DNA from: Actinocrinis sp035653575
GTDB taxonomy: Bacteria; Actinomycetota; Actinomycetes; Streptomycetales; Catenulisporaceae
Assembly (NCBI RefSeq): GCF_035653575.1
Contig: NZ_DASRBQ010000097.1
Location: forward strand, 25,961-89,960
Reading direction: 5' to 3'
Length of the DNA stretch: 64,000 bases
The translations under genes were made by a program, and so were the position numbers. Below the pieces are notes generated by a model that was given only the letters and a program-made list of their open reading frames with translations, made no database searches and had not been told where the DNA came from. Positions 34,226 to 42,684 of this stretch are shown one piece after another. Numbering within the stretch: position 1 is the stretch's first letter; each line of letters starts with the position of its first letter.

Positions 34226-34774
34226 ATGGAAAACACCACGACCCAGAACGGCGAGGAGTCCGAGACGGAGATCGTCTCGGCCGCCGTATCCGAGCCCGAG
34301 ATCGCGGAGCCGGAGCAGCCCGAGGAACTCGCCGAGTTCGACGAAGGTGACGACGACGGCGAGGAGCCGACCGGTTCCGGCTTCGTCTCCGGCGCCTTCG
34401 GCCTGACCTCCCTGGTGCTCGCCGTCGTCTCGCTGACCGGCGGCTGGCTCGGGACCGTGTACGGCGCCCGCGCCGAGTACGTCGCCGAGCTGAACACCAA
34501 GACGCAGAGCACCCAGGCCTCGCTGGACGCGTTCCACAGCAGCTGGCACGGCCAGGCCGCGCTCGGCGGCATCTTCGCCATCGCCGCGCTGCTGTTCGGC
34601 GCCGGCGTGCTGGCCTCCCCGGCGCTGCTGCTGAGCGGCAAGACCCCAGGCTGGGCCCGGGCGACCGCGCTCGGCGGCCTGATCCTCGGCGCGATCGGCC
34701 TGCTGCTCGCGCTGCTCGCCTGGTTCAACATCCTCGCGCCCGGCCTGACCGCACCGCCGGCCGCCGCGGGCTGA
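34226..34774 (+). CDS. Conserved membrane protein between thiE and thiO
   Basis: 182 residues. The first ~50 are strongly acidic (EPEIAEPEQPEELAEFDEGD). Three hydrophobic segments follow (FGLTSLVLAVVSLTGGWLG, LGGIFAIAALLFGAGVLASPALLL, ATALGGLILGAIGLLLALLAWF), with a short external loop after the first. No enzymatic motif is seen and function is unknown. TAGGGT at 34212-34217 lies eight bases before the ATG, which could be a -10 for a leaderless mRNA or could supply a weak AGGG ribosome site. Confidence 0.65.
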   Translation: MENTTTQNGEESETEIVSAAVSEPEIAEPEQPEELAEFDEGDDDGEEPTGSGFVSGAFGLTSLVLAVVSLTGGWLGTVYGARAEYVAELNTKTQSTQASLDAFHSSWHGQAALGGIFAIAALLFGAGVLASPALLLSGKTPGWARATALGGLILGAIGLLLALLAWFNILAPGLTAPPAAAG

Positions 34775-34886
34775 GCCGGAGCCATGCCGCACGTCCACGG
34801 CGCCGTCCTGCCCGCCTGCGCGCTCCTGCGGCCGATTACGCGGGGCGGCGCCGGATAGACTTGCGGTGACCAACAGCACGAAACAG

Positions 34887-34980
34887 CACGGGAGCCCGCC
34901 GCGGCGGGTTGAGAGGGGGGCACGCGGCCCCCGACCGTTTGAACCTGGCCCTGCGCCTTCGGGAGCGGGGCGGAGGGAGC
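34887..34980 (+). promoter_or_regulatory. TPP riboswitch (THI element)
   Basis: The conserved parts are in order: GGGAGCCCG closing stem, GGTTGAGAG (the CUGAGA core), GACCGTTTGAACCTGG, and GGCGGAGGGAGC at the 3' side. The last segment also contains the GGAGGG ribosome site of thiO, so TPP binding should block translation initiation directly. This is the usual control of thiamine genes. Confidence 0.92.
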
Positions 34981-34986
34981 GCAACG

Positions 34987-36195
34987 ATGGATGCGCCAGA
35001 GATCGCCATCCCGCACGCGCGGCCGCGCACCGAGTACGACGTCGTGATCGTCGGCGCCGGAGTGATCGGCCTCGCGGTCGCCTGGCGGGCCGCCCGGCGC
35101 GGGGTCCGGGTGGCGCTGGTGGACCCCGAGCCCGGTTCGGGCGCCTCGCACGCCGCGGCCGGGATGCTGGCCCCGGTCACCGAGGCCCATTACGGCGAGG
35201 AACGGTTGCTGCGGCTTAATCTCGCCTCGGCGCGCCGGTATCCCGAGTTCGTCGCCGAACTCGAAGAAGTCTCCGGGACGTCCGCCGGCTACTCCGCGCA
35301 CGGCACGCTCGCCGTCGCGTTCGACTCCGGCGACCGCGCGGTGCTGGCCGACCTGGCCGAGTTCCACCAGCGCCTCGGGCTCGTCTCGGAGCCGTTGACC
35401 GGCCGCGAGTGCCGCAGCCACGAGCCGCTGCTGGCACCGGACGTGCAGTCGGGCCTGCTCGTCTCCGGCGATCATCAGATCGACAACCGGATGCTCGTCG
35501 CGGCGCTGCTGACCGCGATCGGCCGCGCCCACGTGCAGTTGCACCGCGACCGCGTCGCCGAGCTGCTGGTCGAGCACGACGCGGCCACGGGCGTACGGCT
35601 CGCGGACGGCCGGGTCCTGCACGCGGACCGCGTGGTGCTGGCCGCCGGCTGCCGCTCGACGTCGATCCCGGGCCTGCCTTCCGGGGTGCTGCCGCCGATC
35701 CGGCCGGTCAAGGGCCAGATTCTGCGGCTGTCCGTGCCCTCGCACGCGGCTCCCTTCCTCAATCACGCGGTGCGCGGTGTGGTGCGCGGACGGCAGGTGT
35801 ACCTGGTGCCGCGCGACCACGGCGAGCTGGTCGTCGGCGCGACCGTCGAAGAGCAGGGCTTTGACACCGAGGTGACGGCAGGCGGCGTCTATGAACTGCT
35901 GCGCGCCGCACACGGCCTCGTGCCCGATGTCGGCGATCTGCCGCTGACGGAGGTGCGCGCCGGCCTGCGGCCCGGCTCACCGGATAACGCACCGATTCTT
36001 GGTACCACCGAGCTGCCCGGCCTGATCGCGGCCACCGGTCACTTCCGCAACGGTGTGCTGCTCGCACCGATCACAGCCGACGCGATCGCCGAGTGCCTTG
36101 TCAGCGGAAAGTTGCCGGAGGAGGCCGTGGGCTTCGGACCGCAGCGGTTCGGCAAGAACCTGGGCCGGTTCGCGAAGAAGGCCGCGTTTGCATGA
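34987..36195 (+). CDS. thiO: Glycine oxidase ThiO
   Basis: 402 residues. This FAD-dependent oxidase of the DAO family converts glycine to iminoglycine for thiazole formation. The FAD motif VVIVGAGVIGLAVAWRAARRG is at residues 20-40, followed by GASHAAAGMLAPVTE. The C-terminal part has LPLTEVRAGLRPGSPDNAPI and the final FAD loop TGHFRNGVLLAPITAD. The ATG at 34987 begins right after the riboswitch. The stop overlaps the thiS start as ATGA, so translation is coupled. Confidence 0.93.
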   Translation: MDAPEIAIPHARPRTEYDVVIVGAGVIGLAVAWRAARRGVRVALVDPEPGSGASHAAAGMLAPVTEAHYGEERLLRLNLASARRYPEFVAELEEVSGTSAGYSAHGTLAVAFDSGDRAVLADLAEFHQRLGLVSEPLTGRECRSHEPLLAPDVQSGLLVSGDHQIDNRMLVAALLTAIGRAHVQLHRDRVAELLVEHDAATGVRLADGRVLHADRVVLAAGCRSTSIPGLPSGVLPPIRPVKGQILRLSVPSHAAPFLNHAVRGVVRGRQVYLVPRDHGELVVGATVEEQGFDTEVTAGGVYELLRAAHGLVPDVGDLPLTEVRAGLRPGSPDNAPILGTTELPGLIAATGHFRNGVLLAPITADAIAECLVSGKLPEEAVGFGPQRFGKNLGRFAKKAAFA

Positions 36196-36407
36196 CGACG
36201 ACGCCGATACGTGTCGTCGTGAATGGACAACCCGAGTCCTATCCCGCCGACACCACGCTCGGCGCGGTCGTCACTCGACTGCGCCCTAACCGGACGGGCA
36301 TCGCCGTCGCCGTCGGCGACGACGTGATTCCGCGCGCCGAGTGGGACACCAGGCATCTGCGCGACGGCGACGAGATCGAGATTCTTACCGCAGTCCAAGG
36401 CGGCTGA
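36192..36407 (+). CDS. thiS: Sulfur carrier protein ThiS
   Basis: 71 residues with the ubiquitin-like ThiS fold: VVVNGQPESYPADTTLGAVV, GIAVAVGDDVIPRAEW, LRDGDEIEILTAVQGG. The C-terminal Gly-Gly is the site of thiocarboxylate formation. It overlaps thiO by four bases and precedes thiG by 15 bases. Confidence 0.95.
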   Translation: MTTTPIRVVVNGQPESYPADTTLGAVVTRLRPNRTGIAVAVGDDVIPRAEWDTRHLRDGDEIEILTAVQGG

Positions 36408-36422
36408 AAACGAGGGGGAGCA

Positions 36423-37271
36423 GTGCCTGAAGGTACAGCGGCGCTCGAAAGCACGAGGACGACTGAAGGAACAACAGCGCCGGGAACAACGGCTCCTGCC
36501 GCCGACACGTTCGAGCTCGCCGGAAAGTCCTTTGCCTCGCGGCTGATCATGGGTACTGGCGGCGCGCCGAGTCTCGCCGCCCTCGAGGACGCCTTGGTCG
36601 CCTCAGGCACCGAGCTGACGACGGTCGCACTGCGCCGCATCGCCCCGGGTACCGCCGGTTCGGTACTCGATCTGCTCGCTGCGCTCAAGATTCAAGTGCT
36701 GCCTAACACCGCCGGTTGCCATACCGCACGCGAAGCGGTGCGTACCGCGCGCATGGCGCGGGAAGCGCTGGAAACCGACTGGGTCAAGCTCGAAGTGGTC
36801 GCCGACGAGGACACGCTGCTGCCCGATCCCGTTGAACTGCTCGACGCCGCGCAGACGCTCGTCGCCGACGGGTTCACCGTGCTGCCCTACACGAACGACG
36901 ATCCGGTTCTCGCCCGCCGCCTCGAACAAGCCGGCTGCGTAGCAGTGATGCCGCTCGGGGCGCCGATCGGCTCCGGCCTGGGCATCCGCAATCCGCACAA
37001 CCTGGAGCTGATCGTGCGCGGCGCGGGCGTGCCCGTCATCCTCGACGCCGGAATCGGCACCGCCTCCGACGCGGCGCTCGCGATGGAGCTCGGCTGTTCG
37101 GCCGTGCTGCTGGCCTCGGCGGTCACCAGGGCGCAGGATCCGGCCCGGATGGCCGCGGCGATGCGGCACGCGGTGACCGCCGGCCGGCTCGCCCACCTCG
37201 CCGGGCGCATCCCCCAGCGCTTCCACGCCCGCGCCTCCTCCCCCGGCCTGGCCGAAACACCGGCCTTCTAA
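36423..37271 (+). CDS. thiG: Thiazole synthase ThiG
   Basis: 282 residues. It joins deoxyxylulose phosphate, iminoglycine and ThiS-bound sulfur into the thiazole ring. A 28-residue Thr/Ala-rich extension precedes the TIM barrel. Key parts are FASRLIMGTGGAPSLAALE, VLPNTAGCHTAREAV, the Schiff-base lysine in DWVKLEVVADE, CVAVMPLGAPIGSGLGIRNP and VPVILDAGIGTASDAALAME. GGGGGAG precedes the GTG start. The gene that adenylates ThiS (thiF or moeB type) is not in this window. Confidence 0.95.
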   Translation: MPEGTAALESTRTTEGTTAPGTTAPAADTFELAGKSFASRLIMGTGGAPSLAALEDALVASGTELTTVALRRIAPGTAGSVLDLLAALKIQVLPNTAGCHTAREAVRTARMAREALETDWVKLEVVADEDTLLPDPVELLDAAQTLVADGFTVLPYTNDDPVLARRLEQAGCVAVMPLGAPIGSGLGIRNPHNLELIVRGAGVPVILDAGIGTASDAALAMELGCSAVLLASAVTRAQDPARMAAAMRHAVTAGRLAHLAGRIPQRFHARASSPGLAETPAF

Positions 37272-37391
37272 CACGGACCGCAGCGTGGTCCGGTTCGAAA
37301 AATCCGCCGTTCGAGCCCTGCCGTACCAGGTTAGCCACAGTCGCGTTTCACCTGACCCCGGTGTCGCAACCACCGCCTACACTCGGTGATT

Positions 37392-39167
37392 GTGGAGGCT
37401 CCTTCGCGGCACGGATCGGTGCTGGACGGCGCGCTGATCGGGCGGACGCTCGACGGCCGGTACGCCGTGCAGTCCCGCCTTGCTCAAGGTGGCATGGCGA
37501 CCGTGTACCGCGCCTGGGACAACCGGCTCGACCGGCTCGTCGCGCTCAAGGTCATCGACCCCGAGCTGGCCCGGCATCCTGAGTACGTCGCCCGGTTCAT
37601 CCGGGAGGCGAAGTCAGCCGCACGGCTCAGCCACCCGAACATCGTCGCCGTCTACGACCAGTCGGGGCAGCCGCCGCTGGCCTACCTGGCGATGGAGTAC
37701 GTCCCCGGCGAGACGCTGCGCCAGCTGCTCGGCCGCCGCGGCCGGCTGACTCCGCGCGAGGCGCTCGAGGTGCTGGACGCGATGCTGGCCGGCCTGGCCG
37801 CCGCGCACCGCGCCGGAATCGTGCACCGGGACGTCAAGCCGGAGAACGTGCTGCTCAACGACGCGGTGCTGAACAGCAGGCAGAGCTCGTACGCGGCCGC
37901 GGTCAAGGTCACCGACTTCGGCCTGGCGCGCACCGCGGCCGCCGATCAGGGGCCCGGGACCACCCTGGCCTCCTCGCTCGGCGGCGCAGTGCCCGGCGGC
38001 GGACTGATCGGCACCGTCTCCTACCTGGCCCCGGAGCTGGTCAAGAGCGGGACCTGTGACGCGCGCTCCGACGTCTATTCGGCCGGGATCGTGCTGTTCG
38101 AGCTGCTCACCGGGCGCAAGCCGTTCACCGGCGGCAGCCCGATGGAGATCGCAAGGCGGCACGTCACCGAGCGGGTTCCGCCGCCCTCGCTGCTGCTGCC
38201 CGGCCTCGACCCGGCGCTCGACGCCCTGGTCGCCTCGGCGACCGCCCGCGAGCCGAACGCCCGCCCGGCCGACGCGGCGGCGTTCCGCGAGCAGGTGCGC
38301 GCCGTGTACGCGAACCTGCCGGACGCCGCGCTGAACCTCGGCGCGCGCCCGGCTCCCGAGTCGACGCTGCCACTGCCTCCGGAACCGACCCGGATCGCCG
38401 AGCCCACGAGGAACTTCAACGTGGCTCAGCCGAGTGTCAGGCCACGTACGTCTCCGCGTCAGGGCTATGTCGTGGACGCGGCGCCGCGGCGCCGCTCGCA
38501 CAAGGGCCTGATCATCTTCCTGGTGGTGCTGATCCTCGCCGCGGCGGCCGGGATAGGAGCCTGGCTCTACGGCCGGGTGGCCTTCGAGAACACCCCCGAC
38601 CTGGTCGGGCTCACCCAGTCTCAGGCCACGACGACGCTGACGAACGACGGGCTGAAGTACACCATAACCAGCGCCTACAGCGACAAGGTGGCGGCCGGCG
38701 ACGTCGTCTCGGTCTCGCCGAGCCCCGGCACTCCGGTAAAGCAGGGCGCCGTGATCACGCTGACCGTGTCGAAGGGCACGCAGAAGGTGTCGGTGCCGGA
38801 CGTGACCGGCCAGACCCAGGACGACGCGACCTCGGCGCTCCAGCAGCGCGGTTTCACCGTCGCGATCGCCGCCGACCAGACCGCCTCGAGCACGGCGCCG
38901 AAGGGCTCAGTGGTCTCCTACACGCCCACCGGATCGGCGCCCGCGGGCAGCACCGTGACGCTGACCATCTCCAGCGGCCCGAAGCAGGTCGTCGTGCGCG
39001 ACGTGACCGGGATGACGGTCGAGGACGCCACCGCCGCGCTCGAAGCCCAGGGTTTCTCCGTGCAGACCACGCGGCTGCTCCCGTTCGTCGACAACGTCGG
39101 CCGGCAGTCGCCGGGCGGCGGCTCGAGCGTCGACTACGGCTCGACGATCACGCTGTACATCTTCTGA
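37392..39167 (+). CDS. PASTA-domain Ser/Thr protein kinase (PknL-like)
   Basis: 591 residues. A cytoplasmic kinase domain (residues ~20-290) has the Gly-rich loop AQGGMATVY, VALKVID, catalytic HRDVKPENVLL, DFG in VTDFGLA, and GTVSYLAPE. One membrane helix (GLIIFLVVLILAAAAGIGAWL) leads to three external PASTA repeats (NTPDLVGLTQSQA, SVPDVTGQTQDDA, VVRDVTGMTVEDA), which sense peptidoglycan or lipid II. The activation segment has a ~25-residue Gly/Ser insertion. The likely substrate is the Rv2175c-like protein nearby. TACACT at 37378-37383 is a -10 suited to a leaderless start at GTG 37392; GTG 37386 is the alternative. Confidence 0.9.
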   Translation: MEAPSRHGSVLDGALIGRTLDGRYAVQSRLAQGGMATVYRAWDNRLDRLVALKVIDPELARHPEYVARFIREAKSAARLSHPNIVAVYDQSGQPPLAYLAMEYVPGETLRQLLGRRGRLTPREALEVLDAMLAGLAAAHRAGIVHRDVKPENVLLNDAVLNSRQSSYAAAVKVTDFGLARTAAADQGPGTTLASSLGGAVPGGGLIGTVSYLAPELVKSGTCDARSDVYSAGIVLFELLTGRKPFTGGSPMEIARRHVTERVPPPSLLLPGLDPALDALVASATAREPNARPADAAAFREQVRAVYANLPDAALNLGARPAPESTLPLPPEPTRIAEPTRNFNVAQPSVRPRTSPRQGYVVDAAPRRRSHKGLIIFLVVLILAAAAGIGAWLYGRVAFENTPDLVGLTQSQATTTLTNDGLKYTITSAYSDKVAAGDVVSVSPSPGTPVKQGAVITLTVSKGTQKVSVPDVTGQTQDDATSALQQRGFTVAIAADQTASSTAPKGSVVSYTPTGSAPAGSTVTLTISSGPKQVVVRDVTGMTVEDATAALEAQGFSVQTTRLLPFVDNVGRQSPGGGSSVDYGSTITLYIF

Positions 39168-39298
39168 AACTCAGGCACCGCACTGCGGCCCCGGCGGCCT
39201 GATGGCGCGCCCGCACGCCTCCACCGCCGGTTTCGCCCGGCAATTTCGAGTTCTACGATGTGAATTCGATTTGCCGAGCTGCGGGGAGGCGCGTGCCA

Positions 39299-39850
39299 GT
39301 GCACGGTGACGAACGATGCGGCGAGGGCGGGATCTCGGTCGAGCGGGAGCTTGCTGTGGTGACGATCCGGCCCGCGACGGAGCACGACATCGGCGCGCTG
39401 CACCGGGTCGACCGGTTGGTGTTCGGCCGGCTCGCCTATCCGTACTTCGCGCTGAGACAGCTCATGGACGTGCACTCAAGGCACTGCGTGGTCGCCGACG
39501 ACGGCAATCGGCTGATCGGTTACTGTCTCGGGGCGCTGGCCGCACGGCCGAAGGTGGGCTGGATCCTCGGGCTCGGGGTACTGCCGGACGCCCGCGGCGC
39601 GGGTTACGGACGCGAGCTGGTAAGCGAGGCGGTGCGGCGGATCGCCGCCGACGGCGCGCGCGAGGTACGGCTCTTCGTGGACCCGGACAACATCGTCGCA
39701 ATCCACGTCTACGAGAGGCTGGGCTTCCACGTGTGCGGCTTCCGCCCGCATTACTTCGGCCCGGAGGCGGACCGGATGATTATGACGAACGCCCGGTACC
39801 GCCACCCCGCCCCCTCGGGGGACGATGGAGTCGACGCGGAGTGGACGTAG
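39299..39850 (+). CDS. GNAT family acetyltransferase (RimI-like)
   Basis: About 183 residues. The GNAT fold is clear from TIRPATEHDIGALHRVDRLVF, LIGYCLGAL, the acetyl-CoA loop VLPDARGAGYGRELVSEAV (motif A), and VRLFVDPDNIVAIHVYERLGF (motif B). RimI-like enzymes acetylate protein N-termini or small amines; the substrate is unknown. I chose the GTG at 39299, nine bases after GGGGAGG. GTG 39359, right before the conserved fold, also has a ribosome site and is possible. Confidence 0.82.
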   Translation: MHGDERCGEGGISVERELAVVTIRPATEHDIGALHRVDRLVFGRLAYPYFALRQLMDVHSRHCVVADDGNRLIGYCLGALAARPKVGWILGLGVLPDARGAGYGRELVSEAVRRIAADGAREVRLFVDPDNIVAIHVYERLGFHVCGFRPHYFGPEADRMIMTNARYRHPAPSGDDGVDAEWT

Positions 39851-39882
39851 GAGACGTAGGACATGCCTTACGCAATCACGCG

Positions 39883-39945
39883 TTGAGCAGCGCGCAAGAA
39901 AAGCTAGATTCAATACCCGATGCGCGTGAGATCAAACGGGTATTG
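39883..39945 (+). promoter_or_regulatory. Promoter and inverted-repeat operator of the SCO252x-type cassette
   Basis: TTGAGC (39883-39888) and TAGATT (39905-39910) are 16 bases apart. Directly after the -10 lies the perfect inverted repeat CAATACCCG-N17-CGGGTATTG (39911-39945), spanning the expected start point. Repressor binding or an RNA hairpin could both act here. Confidence 0.6.
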
Positions 39946-40003
39946 TGAGCCCAAGTGCGCCTGACGCACTGTCAATTCAGACCTTTACCCTCATGGACCC
40001 CAT

Positions 40004-40768
40004 ATGCCGACCAACGGACCGCAGATCGCAATCCCGGTTCCGGCGCGTAACGCGCAGTTTCCGTGGGACGAGTTCGCCGCGGTGGACTACTGCGACCACA
40101 ACTATCAGCAGCTGCGGGACGACGACAGGGAGATCCTCGAACTCGTCGCCGGTTGGTTCGCCCGGGAGACGGGCGAACGCTCCGCCGGGGACGCGATCGA
40201 CGTCGGCGCCGGGCCGAACCTCTATCCATCGCTCGCGATGCTTCCGCACAGCCGCACGGTGACGCTGCTCGAGCACTCGGCCTCGAATGTGGAGTTCCTG
40301 CGCGCCCACACCGCCGAGCTGCCCGAGCGCTGGGAGCCGTTCTGGGACGTCGTCTCCCCGTTCGCCCGGCACGGCGACTTCGCCAAGGCGCGCGCGCTGC
40401 TCGCCGAACGGGTGCAGGTCATGCAGGGCAGCGTCTTCGAGCTGCCGCGCTCGCGCTGGGATCTGGGCACCATGTTCTTCGTGGCCGAGTCGATCTCCCA
40501 GGATCCGGCGGAGTTCGAGTCTGCGGTCGGCTGCTTCGTACGAGCCCTGCGACCCGGTTCCCCGTTCGCGGCGGCTTTCATGGAGCAGTCGGACGGGTAC
40601 GACGTGGCTGGAGTGCGCTTTCCGGCGACACCGGTGGGGCAGCAGGAGGTCCGGGCCTGCCTCGGCGCGGTGAGCACGGATCTGCGGGTGGAACGGATCG
40701 AGATGCGGCCCGCGCCGCTGCGCCCGGGGTACACCGGCATGATCGTCGCCGTGGGAAGAGCGCAATAA
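40004..40768 (+). CDS. SCO2525 family SAM-dependent methyltransferase
   Basis: 254 residues. The SAM-binding motif is DAIDVGAGPNLYPSLAML (residues ~65-80), followed by VTLLEHSASNVEFLR with the acidic ribose contact. FVAESISQDPAEFESAV and RPGSPFAAAFME resemble the NNMT/PNMT/TEMT class of small-molecule N-methyltransferases. N-terminal WDEFAAVDYCDHNYQ is typical of that class. It is the first gene of the five-gene SCO2521-SCO2525 type cassette, whose function is unknown. The acceptor is therefore unknown too. No good ribosome site precedes the ATG at 40004. Confidence 0.82.
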   Translation: MPTNGPQIAIPVPARNAQFPWDEFAAVDYCDHNYQQLRDDDREILELVAGWFARETGERSAGDAIDVGAGPNLYPSLAMLPHSRTVTLLEHSASNVEFLRAHTAELPERWEPFWDVVSPFARHGDFAKARALLAERVQVMQGSVFELPRSRWDLGTMFFVAESISQDPAEFESAVGCFVRALRPGSPFAAAFMEQSDGYDVAGVRFPATPVGQQEVRACLGAVSTDLRVERIEMRPAPLRPGYTGMIVAVGRAQ

Positions 40769-40811
40769 GGACGTCGAGCGGTCCGGAGAGGCAAACGGGA
40801 GGGCAGGGCCT

Positions 40812-42680
40812 ATGCCAGGCATGGACAACATTCAGCCCCGCCGGCAGCTGCTGGAGATCTGGCGGTCGGCCGCGGAGTACACCATGCGCGACCGCAAGTG
40901 GCGCTGGGGCGGCCAGCGCGAGGCGAATTCGATCACGGACGCGGAGCAGCTGCTGTGCTTCCTGCGGCCGGCCACCGGGATCACGGTTCTGCGAGTAGAG
41001 CTGCCCGACGACACGGCCGAGGACGTGCTGCAGTCGCTGCGCCCGTTCGGCGACAGCGTCCAGGTCCCCCGGACCCTCGTCCTCGCACTGGAACAGTATC
41101 TGGAGAAGTACACCGCTTCGGACGGGTCGCCCCTGTTCGGCGGCGGCAGCTACTGCGTGCCGCTGGACCCGAACGACCAGCTCACCGAGGCACAGCACGA
41201 CACCCACATCCTGCTGTCGTACGCGTCCTCGGTCTCGCTGTGCCTCTCCGCGCTCGGCTTCCTCGACGTGTACGCGAACGCGCCCACCACCAAGGGCCAG
41301 TGGCGCAACCGGGTGATCGACATCCGGGAGCGCACCAGCACCCGGCTGACCGCCGCGCTGGTGGGCATGCTGCGCGGGTTCACCATCAACACCCTGGAAC
41401 CCGACTCGCGCGAGGGCCGCACCCTGATCGAGCACCTCAATCAGGAGAAGGTGGCCCAGCGCCGCATCATCGAACACTTCAACGAGCGCATGCGATCGGT
41501 GCGCAGCCGGCTGTCCGAGGCGCGGATGGGCGTGGCCAGGGCCGAGGAGCTGGACAACCCGAACCTGCTGTTCGAGGTGGGCTGGACCTGGGGCATCGCG
41601 TCTGACGCGCCGAAGATCGTGCTGGACGTGCCGGGCACCGAGATCGGCGTGCAGCAGGACGGGGTGGCGCTGTCCGCCCCGTATCTGTACCACACGCTGG
41701 TGGCGCTCGACTCCATCGACCAGCTCATCAGCGAGCGTACTCGCGTGCTCGGCCTGCTCAACCCGCAGCAGGAGCGCCTCGCCAACAACCTGGACACCCG
41801 GCGCAACCTGGTGCAGCTGTACTACTCGCGGCTGGCCCGGTTCGATCCGACCGGAGGCGGGCGCTGGCCGGTGGAGGACCTGCCGTGGGTCACCCCCGAC
41901 GGCGTGGAGTCCGACTACTTCAGCCTGCTGATCTGCGCGGTGCTGATCCGGGACCTGCGCGACCGGTCCGGCACCGAGGACACCGTGCGCCGGGTCGAGC
42001 CGCTGCTCGGCGAGCTGGCCAACCGGGTCCGCATCACCCGCCGCCATCTGCGCGACGACCCGGCGGTCGCGATGCACTCGCCCGGCCTGCTCAACGCCCT
42101 CGACGGCTCCGAGAAGCTCGGGCCGACCATGGCGCTGCGCATCCCGGACTTCGCCCCGCTGCTGCTCAAGCGCAGCACCCAGCTGGCGAGCCTGACCGGC
42201 AACGCCGAGGTGCGCGACCGGATGCTGGGGCTGTCGACGGAGATCTGGAACCACCTGACCCGCCGCCAGATCAGCGACCCGGACGCGCGCGGGCTGTGGG
42301 ACAACCCGGCCCGCCTCTTCGGCCGGCCGGCCGAGGAGGCGGTCAAGCCGTCGTGGAGCTTCACGGCCAGCGTGGTCGACGCGCTGGTGACCTCGGCCGA
42401 CACGCTGGTGCGCCGGCAGACCCGGGCGCCGATCCTGTCCAGCACCGCGACCGCGATGGTCAGCGAGGCCGAGTACCTTCTCAACCAGCAGATGATGACG
42501 ACCCCTTCGCTCAACTCCGGGCTGCAGAGCAGCCTGATGGAGATCCGCGACTCCCTGCAGCGGGCCCGCGATCTGATCGAGGACCAGCCGTCCACCGCCA
42601 TCGCGCTGTGCGTCGCGGCGGTCACCCAGCTGGACAAGAACGCGCTGGCCCGCCAGGACGTCGCCGGTCAGGGGCTGTGA
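40812..42680 (+). CDS. SCO2524 family protein (cassette member of unknown function)
   Basis: 622 residues, soluble, no signal peptide. It opens with PRRQLLEIWRSAAEYTMRDRKWRWGG, has a long charged coiled-coil-like stretch at 190-240 (LIEHLNQEKVAQRRIIEHFN), and a helical C-terminal half with PSWSFTASVVDALVTSADTL. I know the family only as the conserved partner encoded next to SCO2523-type proteins. No catalytic motif is evident. The stop is four bases before the next start, so the two proteins are translationally linked and probably interact. Confidence 0.75.
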   Translation: MPGMDNIQPRRQLLEIWRSAAEYTMRDRKWRWGGQREANSITDAEQLLCFLRPATGITVLRVELPDDTAEDVLQSLRPFGDSVQVPRTLVLALEQYLEKYTASDGSPLFGGGSYCVPLDPNDQLTEAQHDTHILLSYASSVSLCLSALGFLDVYANAPTTKGQWRNRVIDIRERTSTRLTAALVGMLRGFTINTLEPDSREGRTLIEHLNQEKVAQRRIIEHFNERMRSVRSRLSEARMGVARAEELDNPNLLFEVGWTWGIASDAPKIVLDVPGTEIGVQQDGVALSAPYLYHTLVALDSIDQLISERTRVLGLLNPQQERLANNLDTRRNLVQLYYSRLARFDPTGGGRWPVEDLPWVTPDGVESDYFSLLICAVLIRDLRDRSGTEDTVRRVEPLLGELANRVRITRRHLRDDPAVAMHSPGLLNALDGSEKLGPTMALRIPDFAPLLLKRSTQLASLTGNAEVRDRMLGLSTEIWNHLTRRQISDPDARGLWDNPARLFGRPAEEAVKPSWSFTASVVDALVTSADTLVRRQTRAPILSSTATAMVSEAEYLLNQQMMTTPSLNSGLQSSLMEIRDSLQRARDLIEDQPSTAIALCVAAVTQLDKNALARQDVAGQGL

Positions 42681-42684
42681 TCCG

